A stretch of DNA of 64,000 bases from Curvularia sp. ZM96 (Eukaryota; Ascomycota; Dothideomycetes; Pleosporales; Pleosporaceae), in NCBI GenBank assembly GCA_022457065.1, contig JAJGBQ010000004.1, forward strand, positions 868,001-932,000. The letters are read 5' to 3'. A program made the translations under genes and the position numbers. Below, piece after piece: positions 10,799 through 21,582 of this stretch; positions within the stretch are counted from its first letter, which is position 1; every line of letters begins with the position of its first letter. The notes under the pieces were generated by a model. The model did not search any database, was not told the DNA's origin, and saw only the letters and a program-made list of their open reading frames with translations.

Positions 10799-12057
10799 CT
10801 AACCACCAATATGAATAGGCCATTTCTCTACAGCCTCATAGATCAGTAACAAACTGCCAAGAAGATATACCGCTGGCGCCCAAACCAGAGCCAGCGTACT
10901 CTGGTACTCGCACCAGCTACTACTACAGTACCCCAAGCAAGCACTCCATACCCAACCTACACTGCCGATCAAATTTGTCATTCCAACCCACCATCCCACC
11001 ATCTTGGGCGCGGGTTTCCACCACTGCTGCTGCACTTCCAAAATGTATAGGATCGATGCGATCAAGAAGCAGATGGCGCCTAGCAGAAAAGAAGGGTAGT
11101 ATAGTCCGTACATCACGCCTTGAGGAAGCATGTTGTATATGCCTGGTAGTGTGAGGAGGTTGGTAACCCAGTAAATGGCCGTTCCAATGAAGAGGATGAA
11201 GTTTGCGTTGAACCCGATTTCGCGGCGATAATTTACACAAATATCCTTCCATGTAGGCCACCATTTCCAAGCTTGTTCGGGTCCTGCGGTCGGACAAGCC
11301 TCGGCTTTAAATGTCTTGGTGTGCATGATGCGGTGCTTTATGCGGTCGGGATTGTGGATATGTGTGCAGTTTCGAAGGTCAGGTTGAAAGCCGGAGTTGT
11401 TCCCAGCACCTTTCTCTTCGTCGGTAGGGCCAAGTTCAATGTTTTTGTCGGTGGAACTTAAGGCCTCTTTTAGTGCCCAGCCGAAACAGTCGCTCTGGTT
11501 TGCGTTTACCGCTTCAACGACAAGCAGTATGCCGCCTAGCAGAAACAACATGCCGCGGATGAAGGATATTGCACCGCTGACGACGGTGGGGTCAGCAGCG
11601 AATTTAATGGAGGGATATGCAATCGGGAGCCACTGCATGACACCAGCGGTGATGGAGCACAGAGAGCCGAACGTAAAGAAAATGCCAATCCACCACGAGA
11701 CATCCCACCACGCTATGACGGTGAGTGTGCGCACCAGTGCCCGCAGGAGGCGGGTTGTACGCTCAGCGTGTGAGGGTGCTTGGTTGTGGTTCAGGAGGAG
11801 TATATGTCGGCCTAAAATCAAGTTCTGTCAGCAGATGGTCTGAATGTAAACTAGACGTGGCATCATTCACCCTTCCGGTTTTCACGACTCCACCACTCCC
11901 ACTCGGTACCGTTTGCGTGCCCATCTCCGTCTTTGACAGCACAACGCCGCGAATTTGCATTCTGGAAGCCCAAAACTTGATGCGAACTACATTGGATGTA
12001 GTTCAGCTGCTGGGAGGAATCCTGGGGAGAGAGTTCGTGGCTACTAGATGTGGACAT
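10799..12057 (-). CDS. Fungal multi-pass integral membrane protein, function unknown
   Basis: Two exons: 12057-11871 and 11811-10799 (59-bp intron with CTGAC branch site), about 399 residues. The junction reads WSRENRKGRHILLLNHNQ, and the downstream motif AERTTRLLRALVRTLTVIAWWDVSWWIG is typical of a broad Pezizomycotina membrane-protein family. About eight hydrophobic helices can be counted. A cytosolic-looking hydrophilic loop contains a WKWWPTWKDI motif. The first roughly 60 residues are soluble. There is no enzyme motif. The gene is tandem with the SnoaL-like gene on the same strand with about 220 bp between them. Confidence 0.8.
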
Positions 12058-12792
12058 GAGTTGTGTGGTGTGTTAGGCAAATAGAAGGCCATCAGGTTGC
12101 CGACATGAAGTACTTCACATTTTTATTGCTACCAAATTTGATACTTCATTCTCATAACCTACGTAGCATTTTGTGTCCGCGGAATGATACGGTCCACCCA
12201 TACACGACAAAATGATGATGTTTGATGTCATCATGTGGAGAAATTCGCGTTCAGTGCTTTAACTGAGTCGACTGACTCCGGGGACTCCACATGCTAGGGT
12301 ATTAGTCATATGCGCCCCATTCTGCCTGCACATCACCAGGGCTGTAACAAATAAGGCCCTGATGAATTTAGCGGTGTGAAGCTGCAGTTGTTTGTACAAG
12401 TACAAGCACAGTCACTGGTAGTATCCAGCGGGCCACGTGCACGCCCAGTATCACGCCTCGTAATGCTAACCAGCATCTGGTAGAACTCAGTTACGCCCGA
12501 CAATACGCCCGATAATTCGCCCGACAGTCAACATCACGCCAGGCAATACATCCAGCAGCACCAAGTCACGTACGGCGCATAGCTTCAGCAAGTGTCCGCA
12601 GCTGAGGCCCCCAAAAGTGGTATTTGGAAGATGTAGTTGTTGACGGGTCAATTTCAATATGGGAGAAATCTCAACTTGATAAACGAATCACAGGCGACCT
12701 GTTCGAGAAACGCGCTTTTGTCGACAAGACAATCATTACCAGGTCTATTGAACTACTTTACAAAAATATAAGATGTTATCTGAGCTAATTGC
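12058..12792. other. Intergenic region
   Basis: About 0.7 kb between the membrane-protein start and the GH17 stop codon. No gene seen. A short degenerate array of CGCCCGA-containing units lies around 12493-12530. Confidence 0.4.
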
Positions 12793-13776
12793 CTAGCAGC
12801 TCAAGTCGAAGAACGGTGTGTTGTTCTGCAGCGGCGTGATAGCAAAAGACAAGTCAGTCTGCGCCGTGTTGGCATCCTTCAAAGTGTACCAGAAAACGTT
12901 ACGGGTGCCGAACAGCGAACAGCCAACCTCATCCCAGTAACGCTTCGAGTTCTCCAGAGATGCCACGGCAGCGCCAGAGTTAGGACCAACTACACCGGAG
13001 TTAGCATCATCATATCTCGAAACCTTATCGCATGACTTACTTCGTGGCCATCCTGTCTCTGTGATCCAAACTTCCTTTCCATCGGATACGCTCTCGGTCT
13101 GGCCAACAGCCACGAAAAAGTTCTCGCGTGCCTGGTCGATCGAGTTTGGTCGGGTCGTCTCAAAATAGGGAAATGAGTTGTGCCCAAGCCAGTTCACTGC
13201 CCGCGCGACGCCACGGTTCTCAGGCAGAACCCATGCAGTCCATGTGTCTACGTGACCAATCGGCTTGTTCTCGAGCGCAGTACCGCGAATCCAATCGCGC
13301 AGCCAACCGATGTATCCCTCGATCTCAGCACCAGTAGCACCAGCACCGGCGTTGTTGGCGACACCCTGGGCGCTGCTGCGGTACAAATCCTCAGAGCCCA
13401 CGCTGATGCCAACGATCTTGTCTGTGAAAGCGGTGCCCAGTTCATTGGCACCACGAATCAATGCGTTGAGCTCCTTTTCGTAAGCCGCGCGTCCTGCACT
13501 TGCCCAGAGACCCACAAGGATCTTTGTATCAGTATCGATGGCTGCGCGGAAGGCAGAGATAGGGTCGGCTGCAGTGCCACATTGAATCGAGGTATAAAGA
13601 CGTGCTGTGTTGAAACCTGACGCTCCAGGAAGGCTCTTGGCCTCATTGAAGAAACGAACAAAATCGTTGTACCCGCGACACGAACCGTCTGCGTTGGTGG
13701 CACCGTAGTTGAAGCCCTTAGTTTGCGCCACAGCCGTGGTTGCTAGTGCGAGGATCGATGTAGCCTTCGCCCACAT
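12793..13776 (-). CDS. Secreted GH17 glucan endo-1,3-beta-glucosidase-like protein
   Basis: Exon 1 is 13776-13041 and exon 2 is 12989-12793, giving about 310 residues. The 51-bp intron is a multiple of three and has no stop, so the unspliced frame also stays open; splicing gives the family sequence ETGWPRIGPNSGAAVAS. A cleavable signal peptide is visible (MWAKATSILALATTAVAQ). The N-terminal strand KGFNYGATN starts the TIM barrel. The acid/base glutamate lies in GISVGSEDLYR and the nucleophile in VWITETGWP, both as in glycoside hydrolase family 17. Fungal members cleave beta-1,3-glucan in the cell wall. There is no GPI signal or C-terminal extension. Family confident; substrate inferred. Confidence 0.9.
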   Translation of the reverse strand: MWAKATSILALATTAVAQTKGFNYGATNADGSCRGYNDFVRFFNEAKSLPGASGFNTARLYTSIQCGTAADPISAFRAAIDTDTKILVGLWASAGRAAYEKELNALIRGANELGTAFTDKIVGISVGSEDLYRSSAQGVANNAGAGATGAEIEGYIGWLRDWIRGTALENKPIGHVDTWTAWVLPENRGVARAVNWLGHNSFPYFETTRPNSIDQARENFFVAVGQTESVSDGKEVWITETGWPRSKSCDKVSRYDDANSGVVGPNSGAAVASLENSKRYWDEVGCSLFGTRNVFWYTLKDANTAQTDLSFAITPLQNNTPFFDLSC

Positions 13777-16096
13777 ATTTAGGAATTAAAAAGTAGATTG
13801 TAGTATAAACGTGAAATACAGAAACAGAGTGAATGGATGTTGGGAAGAATCCAACATTCCATCTCTATATGTAATGGATTTTTTAAAATAGAATATTTGC
13901 CCCTGCGCCTCGTTCCTGGTAGTTGCATGCCAACCCATGTTATGACGTGGACGAGGCTCGTGTTTTCGTGCCAAGGGCTGTTGAATGGCGATCAGCCAAG
14001 CGCAGTGACGGTCTGGGCCTCCAGAATGCCTGAGCCGTTAACCGAGACAAAGGGGGGAGAGTGAGCAAATTGTTGACAAACTTATGTTCCTAACGCTAGA
14101 TTTGTTTCTGTTGTTATCTTCTGATCTTGCGTCTAAAGATCGGAGCTTCATTTGTGCAGAAACAAAGTCCGCGCGTCAATTGCTCAATAATACAAGGATT
14201 TACAGAAAATTAATGGATTCTGTGTCCCTGTAGGATAACGACGAATCAAAAGCCCTGACTTATAGTTCGGCGGTATAAAGTTAGTGTTAATATAACAACT
14301 TAGTGTTTAGTGAGCATGGGTCTGCTGAATAGCGAAAGAACACCTAAATCTTATTTGCAATAAAAGAGGACAGAGCTGCGATGTAAAACACATTTTGCAT
14401 GACTGTCTCCGTGTCCCCTAATACTGGAGCGAGTACTGGACTAGTCGCACCAGCGGCAAATTCTCATTTTACGCTACCATGCAGAATAAAATAGACCATA
14501 CACGTGCAAGACAACAGCGACGGAAAATGTCGAGCGAGATCTTGATCGTGTTCCAATCAAGAGGCCCACTGTTCCATATATAATGTCTTGGGGCCAAGGT
14601 TCAGGGCTATATTGGTGTATCTCCCTGCAAAAGGGATGGAATAATCTCACCGCTCGTGCAGCCCTACAAAGGAGTCTGAAGTATCAAAAGAGGGCGCTAG
14701 AACATTTTGAGGTAATCTTAGCAACAAGCACCTACTTGTTATGCATCGTGAATCGACGGCGTAAAGGTAGATGCAATGTTAAGGTATTCCGCTCCAGCTG
14801 TGACTAGAGCCGGCTCTGGAAGCGGGGGTGGGCCCGAACCTGATTCTTGCCACAACCCCTGAAAACGACGTGCTGATAGGCCATTGGAATCTGAGTCTTG
14901 ATATCTATGAAAGCTATAAACATCAAGATATCTTCCGGGCTGTGAGTACTTGACAAAACTTCCCCTCATTTCTTGAACGGCGCCCCACATTCTGAGTACA
15001 AACGATGTTTAATACTATAGCTGCTGGTTAAGTTCGCATATAATTCTTCGGAACCTAGAGCAACTAGATCAGGAGACAATCGCACTAAAATAGCGGCCCG
15101 ATAAGAGCAATATGAATGATCGCAAATTTGAAAGACTGGTCCGCTAGGGAAGATGCATTAGCATGAACCACCGAACTGTGACAGGGTCTGATGACCACCT
15201 ACCCTGTACTTCTAAATAGTTTGAATGTATCGTATTCTCAGTAACAGACTTTCATAGGTAGATTATTTTGGCAGCTCCAAGAAGAACGTACGACGGCTAC
15301 CTACAGAGTCTTGGTAGTAACAGAGCAATGAGTACCACCTTGGCAGACGCTGCGTGCGAATATCTGGAGGGGGTGGTAAGGACCTCTTCAACCAGGCAAT
15401 AACGATCTTGCACATGAGAATCGAGATTCTAACATTTAGACATGAAGATTTCCTATGGAACCAGGTAGCCTTAGGCAAGAAACTCGGCGGAAAACGATTT
15501 TAGTCGAAGTTCTTACGTATCTATCAAATCTATATGCTGCAACATTATATGATGCAGGAGTGGGATTTAATTACAACCAGCCGCGAAGAGATTTCTGACC
15601 AAATGAATACACGTTGAATTCTAGACTACACTTCAACAAAGGTTTTTCTACATTCCTCCATATGTGATTGATCATTTCCTCGTTGGAGCATTCGAAAGTA
15701 TCGTTCCCTTGCTTAAAATGCTTCTTCATCGACTCGCACCCTTCACCCTCAGTCCGAGCCTTGGGATCAAGGGCATCCAAGGTGAGAATGACAGTACTGG
15801 AAAGCTGTGTCAATAACTTTCGTATTCATCTCTATATCTCCTATTCAGACACCTCAGGTCCTGCTTCTGCCAGTTCTGAAGCAACAATATAAGTACCGAA
15901 CTCTAGGCTCCACATACTCGCATCGGGTGCGTCGTAAACAGTCCAAACGCCTTAGATACAAACCAGCGTAACCAGGTAAAGGCCGCACCCATTGCTGTAG
16001 ACAAGTCGAACGTAATCTTGACAAGTGTTTGTTTGTGAAAAGCGGAAAACCAGGAGCCAATGGTGGTAGAGCACCGAGTTGTATTCAATACACCAT
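13777..16096. other. 2.3-kb region without a recognised gene
   Basis: Between the GH17 start codon and the stop of the SKI3 C-terminal gene. Only short open frames occur, for example 14739-14990 and 15571-15813, both on the minus strand. None has a domain I recognise, a convincing start context or exon partners. No repeat matching the transposon block to the right was noticed. Decayed gene remnants or a non-coding transcript cannot be excluded. Confidence 0.4.
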
Positions 16097-19000
16097 CTAT
16101 GCACTCTGGATGCACTCAGATAACCCACCCCAATTGTCTCTACGCCATGGCGCCAGCATAATGGCTCTCTGGGCATCCCCAACATCTCCAGTTCCGTTCA
16201 TTGCACCAGCGAGACTAGCAGCACCAAGAGTGCCTTTTGGAGGTGCATTTTGCATCGCTGTTTCTTTTGCCAGCGTACTTGCAAATTCATCGCCACCGGT
16301 GGCATCTGCAAGCTCTGCCCAACCAGTATGTTTGTATGGCGCCAACATAACGCTTCGTCGCGCTTCGTCAAGCTCTTGTTCTTCGCCACCGAGACTGATG
16401 GATATAGCTTCCACGACCTTCTCTACTCTAGCCAGCTGCTGGTCAGAGAGATTCTTGTTTGTACGCATACGGTCCAGGTCGTCCTTGATGGCTTCCATGG
16501 TTTCCAAATCATCGTCCAGAACTGTCATTGCGCCAATAAGGGTCAGCAAACCAACATGACCGTCGTGTTTCTCAATAGCAGCGAAGAGTTGATCGCGAGC
16601 CACTTGTTTCTCATTCTCACCGCCTTTCGCCCAAAGGACCTCGGCCAAAATGCAAATGATATCGGGGTTGGCACCAGTTGACTCCAAAGCTTTGCGGAAA
16701 TATGCTATCGCCGCGTCAAAGGAACCATAGAAATAATGCGCCAGACCAGCCGTAAGACGTGCTGACAGTTTAGTCCTTGCAAGTTGGCTCCTGGACATAA
16801 CAGCCTGCTTAGAGTCACTCTCGATCTCTGAAAGAAGGTCAAGAGCTGTCTCGGCATCCTCTACCGCTATCTCGTCGGACCCAATAGCTAAGAGGTTGCG
16901 GGCTAAATCAGTCTTTGCTTGAGCGACCCGAGCCAGCGATTTCTTCGACTCGGTTTTCTCGTATTCCTGCTCAACAGCCTCGTTGACCGTGTCCAGAGCA
17001 GCCACAGCGGCGTCATGGTTGCCGATGCGCTCCAAAAAGAGGGCTGCAAGATGTCTGTGTGGGATGTCATATGGTGCTTGTATACTCAGTTGTTGGAGGG
17101 CGAAGAGCGGCTGTATCAGGCTCGTGATGTCACTCGAGGATGACGGGGAAGATGCAATGAAGTCAAACGCTGACACCGCATACTGTCGCTTGGTGAGGAG
17201 CAACGACGACTCTGAGAGCTCGAATGCATGGGTGAAATGAGAAAAAGCCTCGTTAGAATCTCCAGTAAGGAGAGCAATGATTCCTTCGCCTACCCAAGCC
17301 AAGGAGTAATCGGGATCTTGTGACTGCGCCCGTGAAAAGGCCGTATGTGCTAGCTCAGTATCATTTTGCAGGAGATATAGCGCTCCAAGGTTAGTCCATG
17401 TATGCACGCTGCGTTCGTTTAGATGTAACGACCGGACAAAAGCATGTTGTGCGACCTTTGGGTTCAATGTCGTCGTGATTACACCAAGCGAATTCCAGAA
17501 CTCAGAGTTGCCTGCCTCCAGCTCTATCGCGCGTTTGAAGCATCTCATGGCCGCTCGGAGATATGTCGTCAACGTGGATGCTTGACCAGATTCTTGCTCT
17601 AAGCAGACGTGCGCTCTGTACTCGGTCCAGCCGAGGTTGTACCACGCGACAGCCTGTGCGTGTATGTCGTGGGTACAGCTTATGATCGCTCTCTTTTGAG
17701 CCAGTATCGCAGCCTTCAAGATTTTTGTGAGAATTGAATCTCTGTTTGTGGAAAGTGAGGCTAGTTCCGCCTGACCAAGACCGTCGATGTCTTTATGGGC
17801 GTCAAAGTCGAGATCCATGTCTGACTTGCTCTGTAGAACCTTCACAACCAGCTCGAATGGGCATTGGTCGAGCTTGTCTTGCACCCAGCTGAATATACTG
17901 CATGCATCTCCGACGGCTTTCCACAGGTTGAAGGCGTCCGGCTTGTACTCCGTGATAGTGTCGGCAACCTCGATTCCTCGGGTAACACTGTCGGCTGCCT
18001 CGCCAAAGAACCCAGTCTCGATGCAATGCCAGGCCTTCTCGACAAGTGTTTGTAGCAATGCGATAGAGACACCAAACTCTTTTGGTCGAACCATCAGTAC
18101 TGCTTCGTAGCCAGCAAGGGCTTCGTCAAATTCGCTCAGCTCACGATTGACGTTGGCCAGCATGTACTTTGTGAACCATCCTTCCTCGTCTGACCTCTTC
18201 AATACCATACCATCCGTAGGGTTCTCCGCGTAATTGAATGCACGCGATGCTGAGTTATATCGCCCAGAGTTATGGTAACTCTCACCGAGACCTACGTAGG
18301 AGTAATAGTCGTCTGGACTGATGCGCAACGCTGACAGAAATGACACGATACTCTTCTGGTACTCTTGCTTGTTCATCTGGACAACACCAAGAGCTGAGTA
18401 TGGCCAGCTAATACCTTTTCGCTTCGATCCAGGGGTTTGCCGAGCTTTGCCAGAGTCAACCACTCGCTGAGCAACCACCTCAACAATGTCCCATTCTCCT
18501 TGATTGGCAAACAGACGAGCTAGTCGCTCAGCTGCGACTACCTCGGAAGGTGAGAGTTCAAATGCTTTCTGGAAGCACTGCCGTGCGCGCCTACGATCTT
18601 TGTTATAGTCTTCGTAGAATATGCCAAGGAGTGTGTACGCGGGGGCATAATTTGGGTTTGCTTTGATAGCTGCGAGCAGCTTTGCGAATGTCCTCTGTCG
18701 ATCTTTGCGCGCAGCTTTTGACGGATCAAGCTCCCATAAGCAAACACCTATTCTATATAGTGTCTGTGCTCGGAGCTCACGGCCGCGTTGCTTCGATGCG
18801 TCGAGCTGGGGGTAATCAAGATATTTTTGGAGTCTTTCTAAACCGGCCTTGTAGTCGCCTGCCAATGCCTGACACCATGCCGATTCGGCGCCGATACGAC
18901 CATTAGAAGGATCCTGCTGCAGAGCCTTCTCTAAAAACTGGAACGCTTGTTCATATTCCTCTTCTTCTTCCAAGACAAGTCCGATGCCGATAAGGGCAGC

Positions 19001-19573
19001 GGTGAATTGAGGTTTACGCTTCAGGATTGACTCGAAGATACCCTTGGCCTCCAGATGGTTTCTCGGGGCCTGATAGTAGACCAAAGCAGTGGCAAGAGTG
19101 CTGTTCAGAGCATCGCGTGTCTTTTGAAATGATAGATCGGTCTTTTTTGCCTCTGCAGCAGCGTATTTGAGGCCTTTCCTGGTAGTCTCTACTGCACTTT
19201 CGTATTCCTCGAGAAACAAGTAGTAGTCTCCGAGGAGACAATGGGCTAGGGGAGACTTTGGGGCCTCGCTAATACCTTCGGTCATCAACACCAGGCAATC
19301 TTCTTGCGAGACAGGAACATCTTGTGTAAGAGCTACCCCGCCTTCACTCAAGTCCGGTGCTTCTCTTGAATCGCCCTCTGCGGTCAGTGGATACTTTGCT
19401 ATGCCGCTGCTGAGCCAGCCTATAATGACTTTCGATAGACCTTCGTTCGGAAATAGCTCGATGAATTGCCGTAGCGTTGAGATATCCAGATCTAGCAAGT
19501 CATGGGCGCTGTCTGCATGTGACGCCATGACGGCGGCTGGAGACTGTGAATTGGCTGATACAATGCACAGCAC
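16097..19573 (-). CDS. SKI3: SKI3, C-terminal part (TPR scaffold of the Ski complex), separated from its N-terminus
   Basis: Uninterrupted frame of 1,158 residues, with a second candidate start (MASHADSAHD) at 19528. The protein is a long array of tetratricopeptide repeats, for example NPNYAPAYTLLGIFYEDY, YYSYVGLGESYHNSGRYNSA and SFWNSLGV-type units, ending in MLAPWRRDNWGGL, characteristic of Ski3/TTC37. Ski3 links the Ski2 helicase and Ski8 and feeds mRNA to the cytoplasmic exosome. The sequence starts abruptly at LDLDISTLRQFIELFPNEGL, which in intact Ski3 lies about 290 residues into the protein. The missing N-terminus is encoded on the opposite strand at 19822-20735. The frame shows no decay, so the fragment may be expressed from the shared upstream region. 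Confidence 0.88.
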   Translation of the reverse strand: MLCIVSANSQSPAAVMASHADSAHDLLDLDISTLRQFIELFPNEGLSKVIIGWLSSGIAKYPLTAEGDSREAPDLSEGGVALTQDVPVSQEDCLVLMTEGISEAPKSPLAHCLLGDYYLFLEEYESAVETTRKGLKYAAAEAKKTDLSFQKTRDALNSTLATALVYYQAPRNHLEAKGIFESILKRKPQFTAALIGIGLVLEEEEEYEQAFQFLEKALQQDPSNGRIGAESAWCQALAGDYKAGLERLQKYLDYPQLDASKQRGRELRAQTLYRIGVCLWELDPSKAARKDRQRTFAKLLAAIKANPNYAPAYTLLGIFYEDYNKDRRRARQCFQKAFELSPSEVVAAERLARLFANQGEWDIVEVVAQRVVDSGKARQTPGSKRKGISWPYSALGVVQMNKQEYQKSIVSFLSALRISPDDYYSYVGLGESYHNSGRYNSASRAFNYAENPTDGMVLKRSDEEGWFTKYMLANVNRELSEFDEALAGYEAVLMVRPKEFGVSIALLQTLVEKAWHCIETGFFGEAADSVTRGIEVADTITEYKPDAFNLWKAVGDACSIFSWVQDKLDQCPFELVVKVLQSKSDMDLDFDAHKDIDGLGQAELASLSTNRDSILTKILKAAILAQKRAIISCTHDIHAQAVAWYNLGWTEYRAHVCLEQESGQASTLTTYLRAAMRCFKRAIELEAGNSEFWNSLGVITTTLNPKVAQHAFVRSLHLNERSVHTWTNLGALYLLQNDTELAHTAFSRAQSQDPDYSLAWVGEGIIALLTGDSNEAFSHFTHAFELSESSLLLTKRQYAVSAFDFIASSPSSSSDITSLIQPLFALQQLSIQAPYDIPHRHLAALFLERIGNHDAAVAALDTVNEAVEQEYEKTESKKSLARVAQAKTDLARNLLAIGSDEIAVEDAETALDLLSEIESDSKQAVMSRSQLARTKLSARLTAGLAHYFYGSFDAAIAYFRKALESTGANPDIICILAEVLWAKGGENEKQVARDQLFAAIEKHDGHVGLLTLIGAMTVLDDDLETMEAIKDDLDRMRTNKNLSDQQLARVEKVVEAISISLGGEEQELDEARRSVMLAPYKHTGWAELADATGGDEFASTLAKETAMQNAPPKGTLGAASLAGAMNGTGDVGDAQRAIMLAPWRRDNWGGLSECIQSA

Positions 19574-19821
19574 AGATGTTAGGCCCGACGGTGAAGTAAG
19601 GGGTTAGGATGGGTTTTCACCTGCAAACGCAGAATGGTTGACGTTGGTGTTTGGCGGTAGGGCTGGCCTAGCCTAGGATCAACGCGCCGTGCGTCATTCG
19701 ATATTCCGCGCCCCACCATAACCACAACACGACTCCAACACGACTCCCAATGGCACATTTCTAGTGGAAATCACGGTATACAACAGCTACCTAATGGACG
19801 AGATTTACCTACATTGACAGC
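19574..19821. promoter_or_regulatory. Short divergent region between the two SKI3 pieces
   Basis: Only about 250 bp separates the head-to-head starts of the C-terminal and N-terminal SKI3 reading frames. If both are transcribed, this must act as a bidirectional promoter. On the minus strand a possible 5' UTR intron with a CTAAC-like branch site and a CACAG acceptor lies just upstream of the ATG at 19528. Promoter function is inferred. Confidence 0.4.
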
Positions 19822-20735
19822 ATGTCTACAAAAACAGCGCTCAAGGCCGCCAAGGCTGCAATTGGCGCAAAGGACTGGGACGAAGCGAAGAACCAAGCGA
19901 CAGCAGTCATTGCCAAAGAGCCGAACAACTACTTTGCTTACCTCTTTCTGGGCCGCGCAAATCATGGGTTGAACATGTTCGATGATGCGGCAAAAGCCTA
20001 CTACGCAGCGACCAAGATCAAGCCCGAAGATCCTCAAGCATGGCTGGGTTTGAGGGGCATGTATGAGGGGCTCAAGGGAGCAAAGGTGGATGAGAATATT
20101 GATGTCGGTCTGGCACTGGCACAGATATACATGGACCTGTACGCTCGATTACTTCCATGGAGTAAGACCGTATGCTAACTAAGCACAGCGACGACATACA
20201 AAAGTCGCAGGCCGCAATCGATAAGCTCGTGGATCATGCTCGCGCCCACGGCACCAAGATGCAGTACGCTCGCGCCCTCAGCACTCAGCTACCCTCTTCG
20301 CCCGTATATACATACCTTGAAGGCCGGATACCAGATCCCTCAAAGACATACATGCGCGTCGCCGAGATCCACGAGACCCAGGAAGCAGCCACTATCAAAC
20401 GGCTAGTAGAAGAGCGACGGCTCCGGGTTGGCGCAACCCTCGAAGGCACCACTACTTCTGTCAAGCGCGAGGTATATGCGTCGAGCCCTCTGGAAGATAT
20501 ATACGAGCAGGCCATAGATTGGACGCGCGATGACGAGTTGCGGAGGGAGTACGAGGAGAAGCTGCTGGCAAGGGCATACGACACGTTAATGGTACTACCT
20601 ACAGGCGAGAAAGCGGAGAAGCGGGAAAAGGTCATGAAGCTAGCACATGACATGGTGGTTATCAAGCACCCAAACCTGCTGGCCTGGACCATTGAGTTGG
20701 AGTGGCGGTCAGGCATGGAAGTTGAGGCGCATTGA
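19822..20735 (+). CDS. SKI3: SKI3, N-terminal part, on the opposite strand from the rest of the gene
   Basis: Exons 19822-20138 and 20189-20735 (50-bp intron with GCTAAC branch site), 287 residues. The start MSTKTALKAAKAAI is followed by N-terminal Ski3 TPRs (AFA-type unit NNYFAYLFLGRANHGLNMF, then AAKAYYAATKIKPEDPQAW). The linker is typical of Ski3 (EDIYEQAIDWTRDDELRREY and EEKLLARAYDTLMVLP), and the homology ends at LLAWTIELEWR. About nine unrelated residues and a stop follow. In intact Ski3 this position continues straight into the LDLDISTLRQFIELFP segment that now starts the minus-strand gene at 16097-19573. The two pieces are complementary, with no obvious overlap. Whether this fragment folds or binds its partner is unknown. 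Confidence 0.85.
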
Positions 20736-20914
20736 GCATGGAAATGACAGAAGCATAACACGGCGTTTTAGATCAGAGAGCCAGCACGACAAGTGCACAG
20801 CTACGATGTGTTTGGATATAATCTCACGGCAGCACTCCTGTATGAAAGCAGAAATACAAGATACAAGTACTTTTCCAACTCCAAAACTCCGTCCATGCCC
20901 TACAACCCTCACGT

Positions 20915-21517
20915 CTATGCATTCGCTGCTCCAACAACCCTCCTCTTCTCTTCAGGTGTAAACAGACTCTCGCCCTGCTTCAACGCGTGGATAAGCATTG
21001 GCACGCTACTCGCCTTGAAGTCCTGCGCCTCGCGCACCTTGTCAAGATCATCCGCGAACTCTGCGGCAATCTTGCGCAGATAAAGCGGACCAAAGTCCTC
21101 CTGGGTCTGTTTGCTACTTTTCGTTGCTGACTTAGCTGGTGGCGGCGGCGAGGCCGGCGCATCCTCCATGGTCACATCCTCATCTGGCGCAGCGTCCGCT
21201 TTGACCTTTTTCTTCTTTTCTTTCTTAGCAGGTGCTGGTGCTGGTGATGGATCCTTTGGCAAATGTCAACATTAATTTCTTTTTTTTTCAGTCGCCTAGG
21301 CTGGAGAAGGCTTACGCTGGAATCGGATTCTACCGCAGTCACCTTTTCACTAGGGACATCGCTGTCACTTTCGCTGGACGACGATACTGTGCAAATGTCA
21401 GCTGGAACGCGTTTTTCTCTAACTTTTGTATGGTATCGGCGTACCCTCTGTCCTTTTTCCTCTCTTCTTTGACCGCTTCTTCTTCTCAACACCATTTGCT
21501 CCTCTTTGCGCCGCCAT
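20915..21517 (-). CDS. RSA3: Ribosome assembly protein 3
   Basis: Three exons: 21517-21445, 21386-21316 and 21253-20915 (introns 58 and 62 bp), 160 residues. Exon 1 gives a lysine-rich N-terminus (MAAQRGANGVEKKKRSKKRG), exon 2 an acidic serine stretch (VSSSSESDSDVPSEK), and exon 3 a Lys/Ala/Pro linker followed by the Rsa3 domain: FGPLYLRKIAAEFADDLDKV and ALKQGESLFTPEEKRRVV. Rsa3 acts in the nucleolus in early 60S ribosomal subunit assembly. The start codon is only 65 bp from the end of the transposon block at 21583; an upstream in-frame ATG at 21601 lies inside the transposon terminal repeat. The native promoter has probably been displaced by the insertion. Confidence 0.88.
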
Positions 21518-21582
21518 GTTTGTGGAGTACAGTTTGGAAAGGGAAAAAGTTCGAGACGTGAATGTTGGGTTATCGATAACTA

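Noticed and set aside
14739..15813. Short minus-strand frames in the gene-free gap
   Set aside because: No recognisable family, no consistent splice partners; reported only as an unexplained gap.
16097..20735. Interpretation of the two TPR genes as unrelated neighbours
   Set aside because: The N-terminal gene carries Ski3-specific linker motifs and ends exactly where the other begins in the family, so a split gene is the better explanation.
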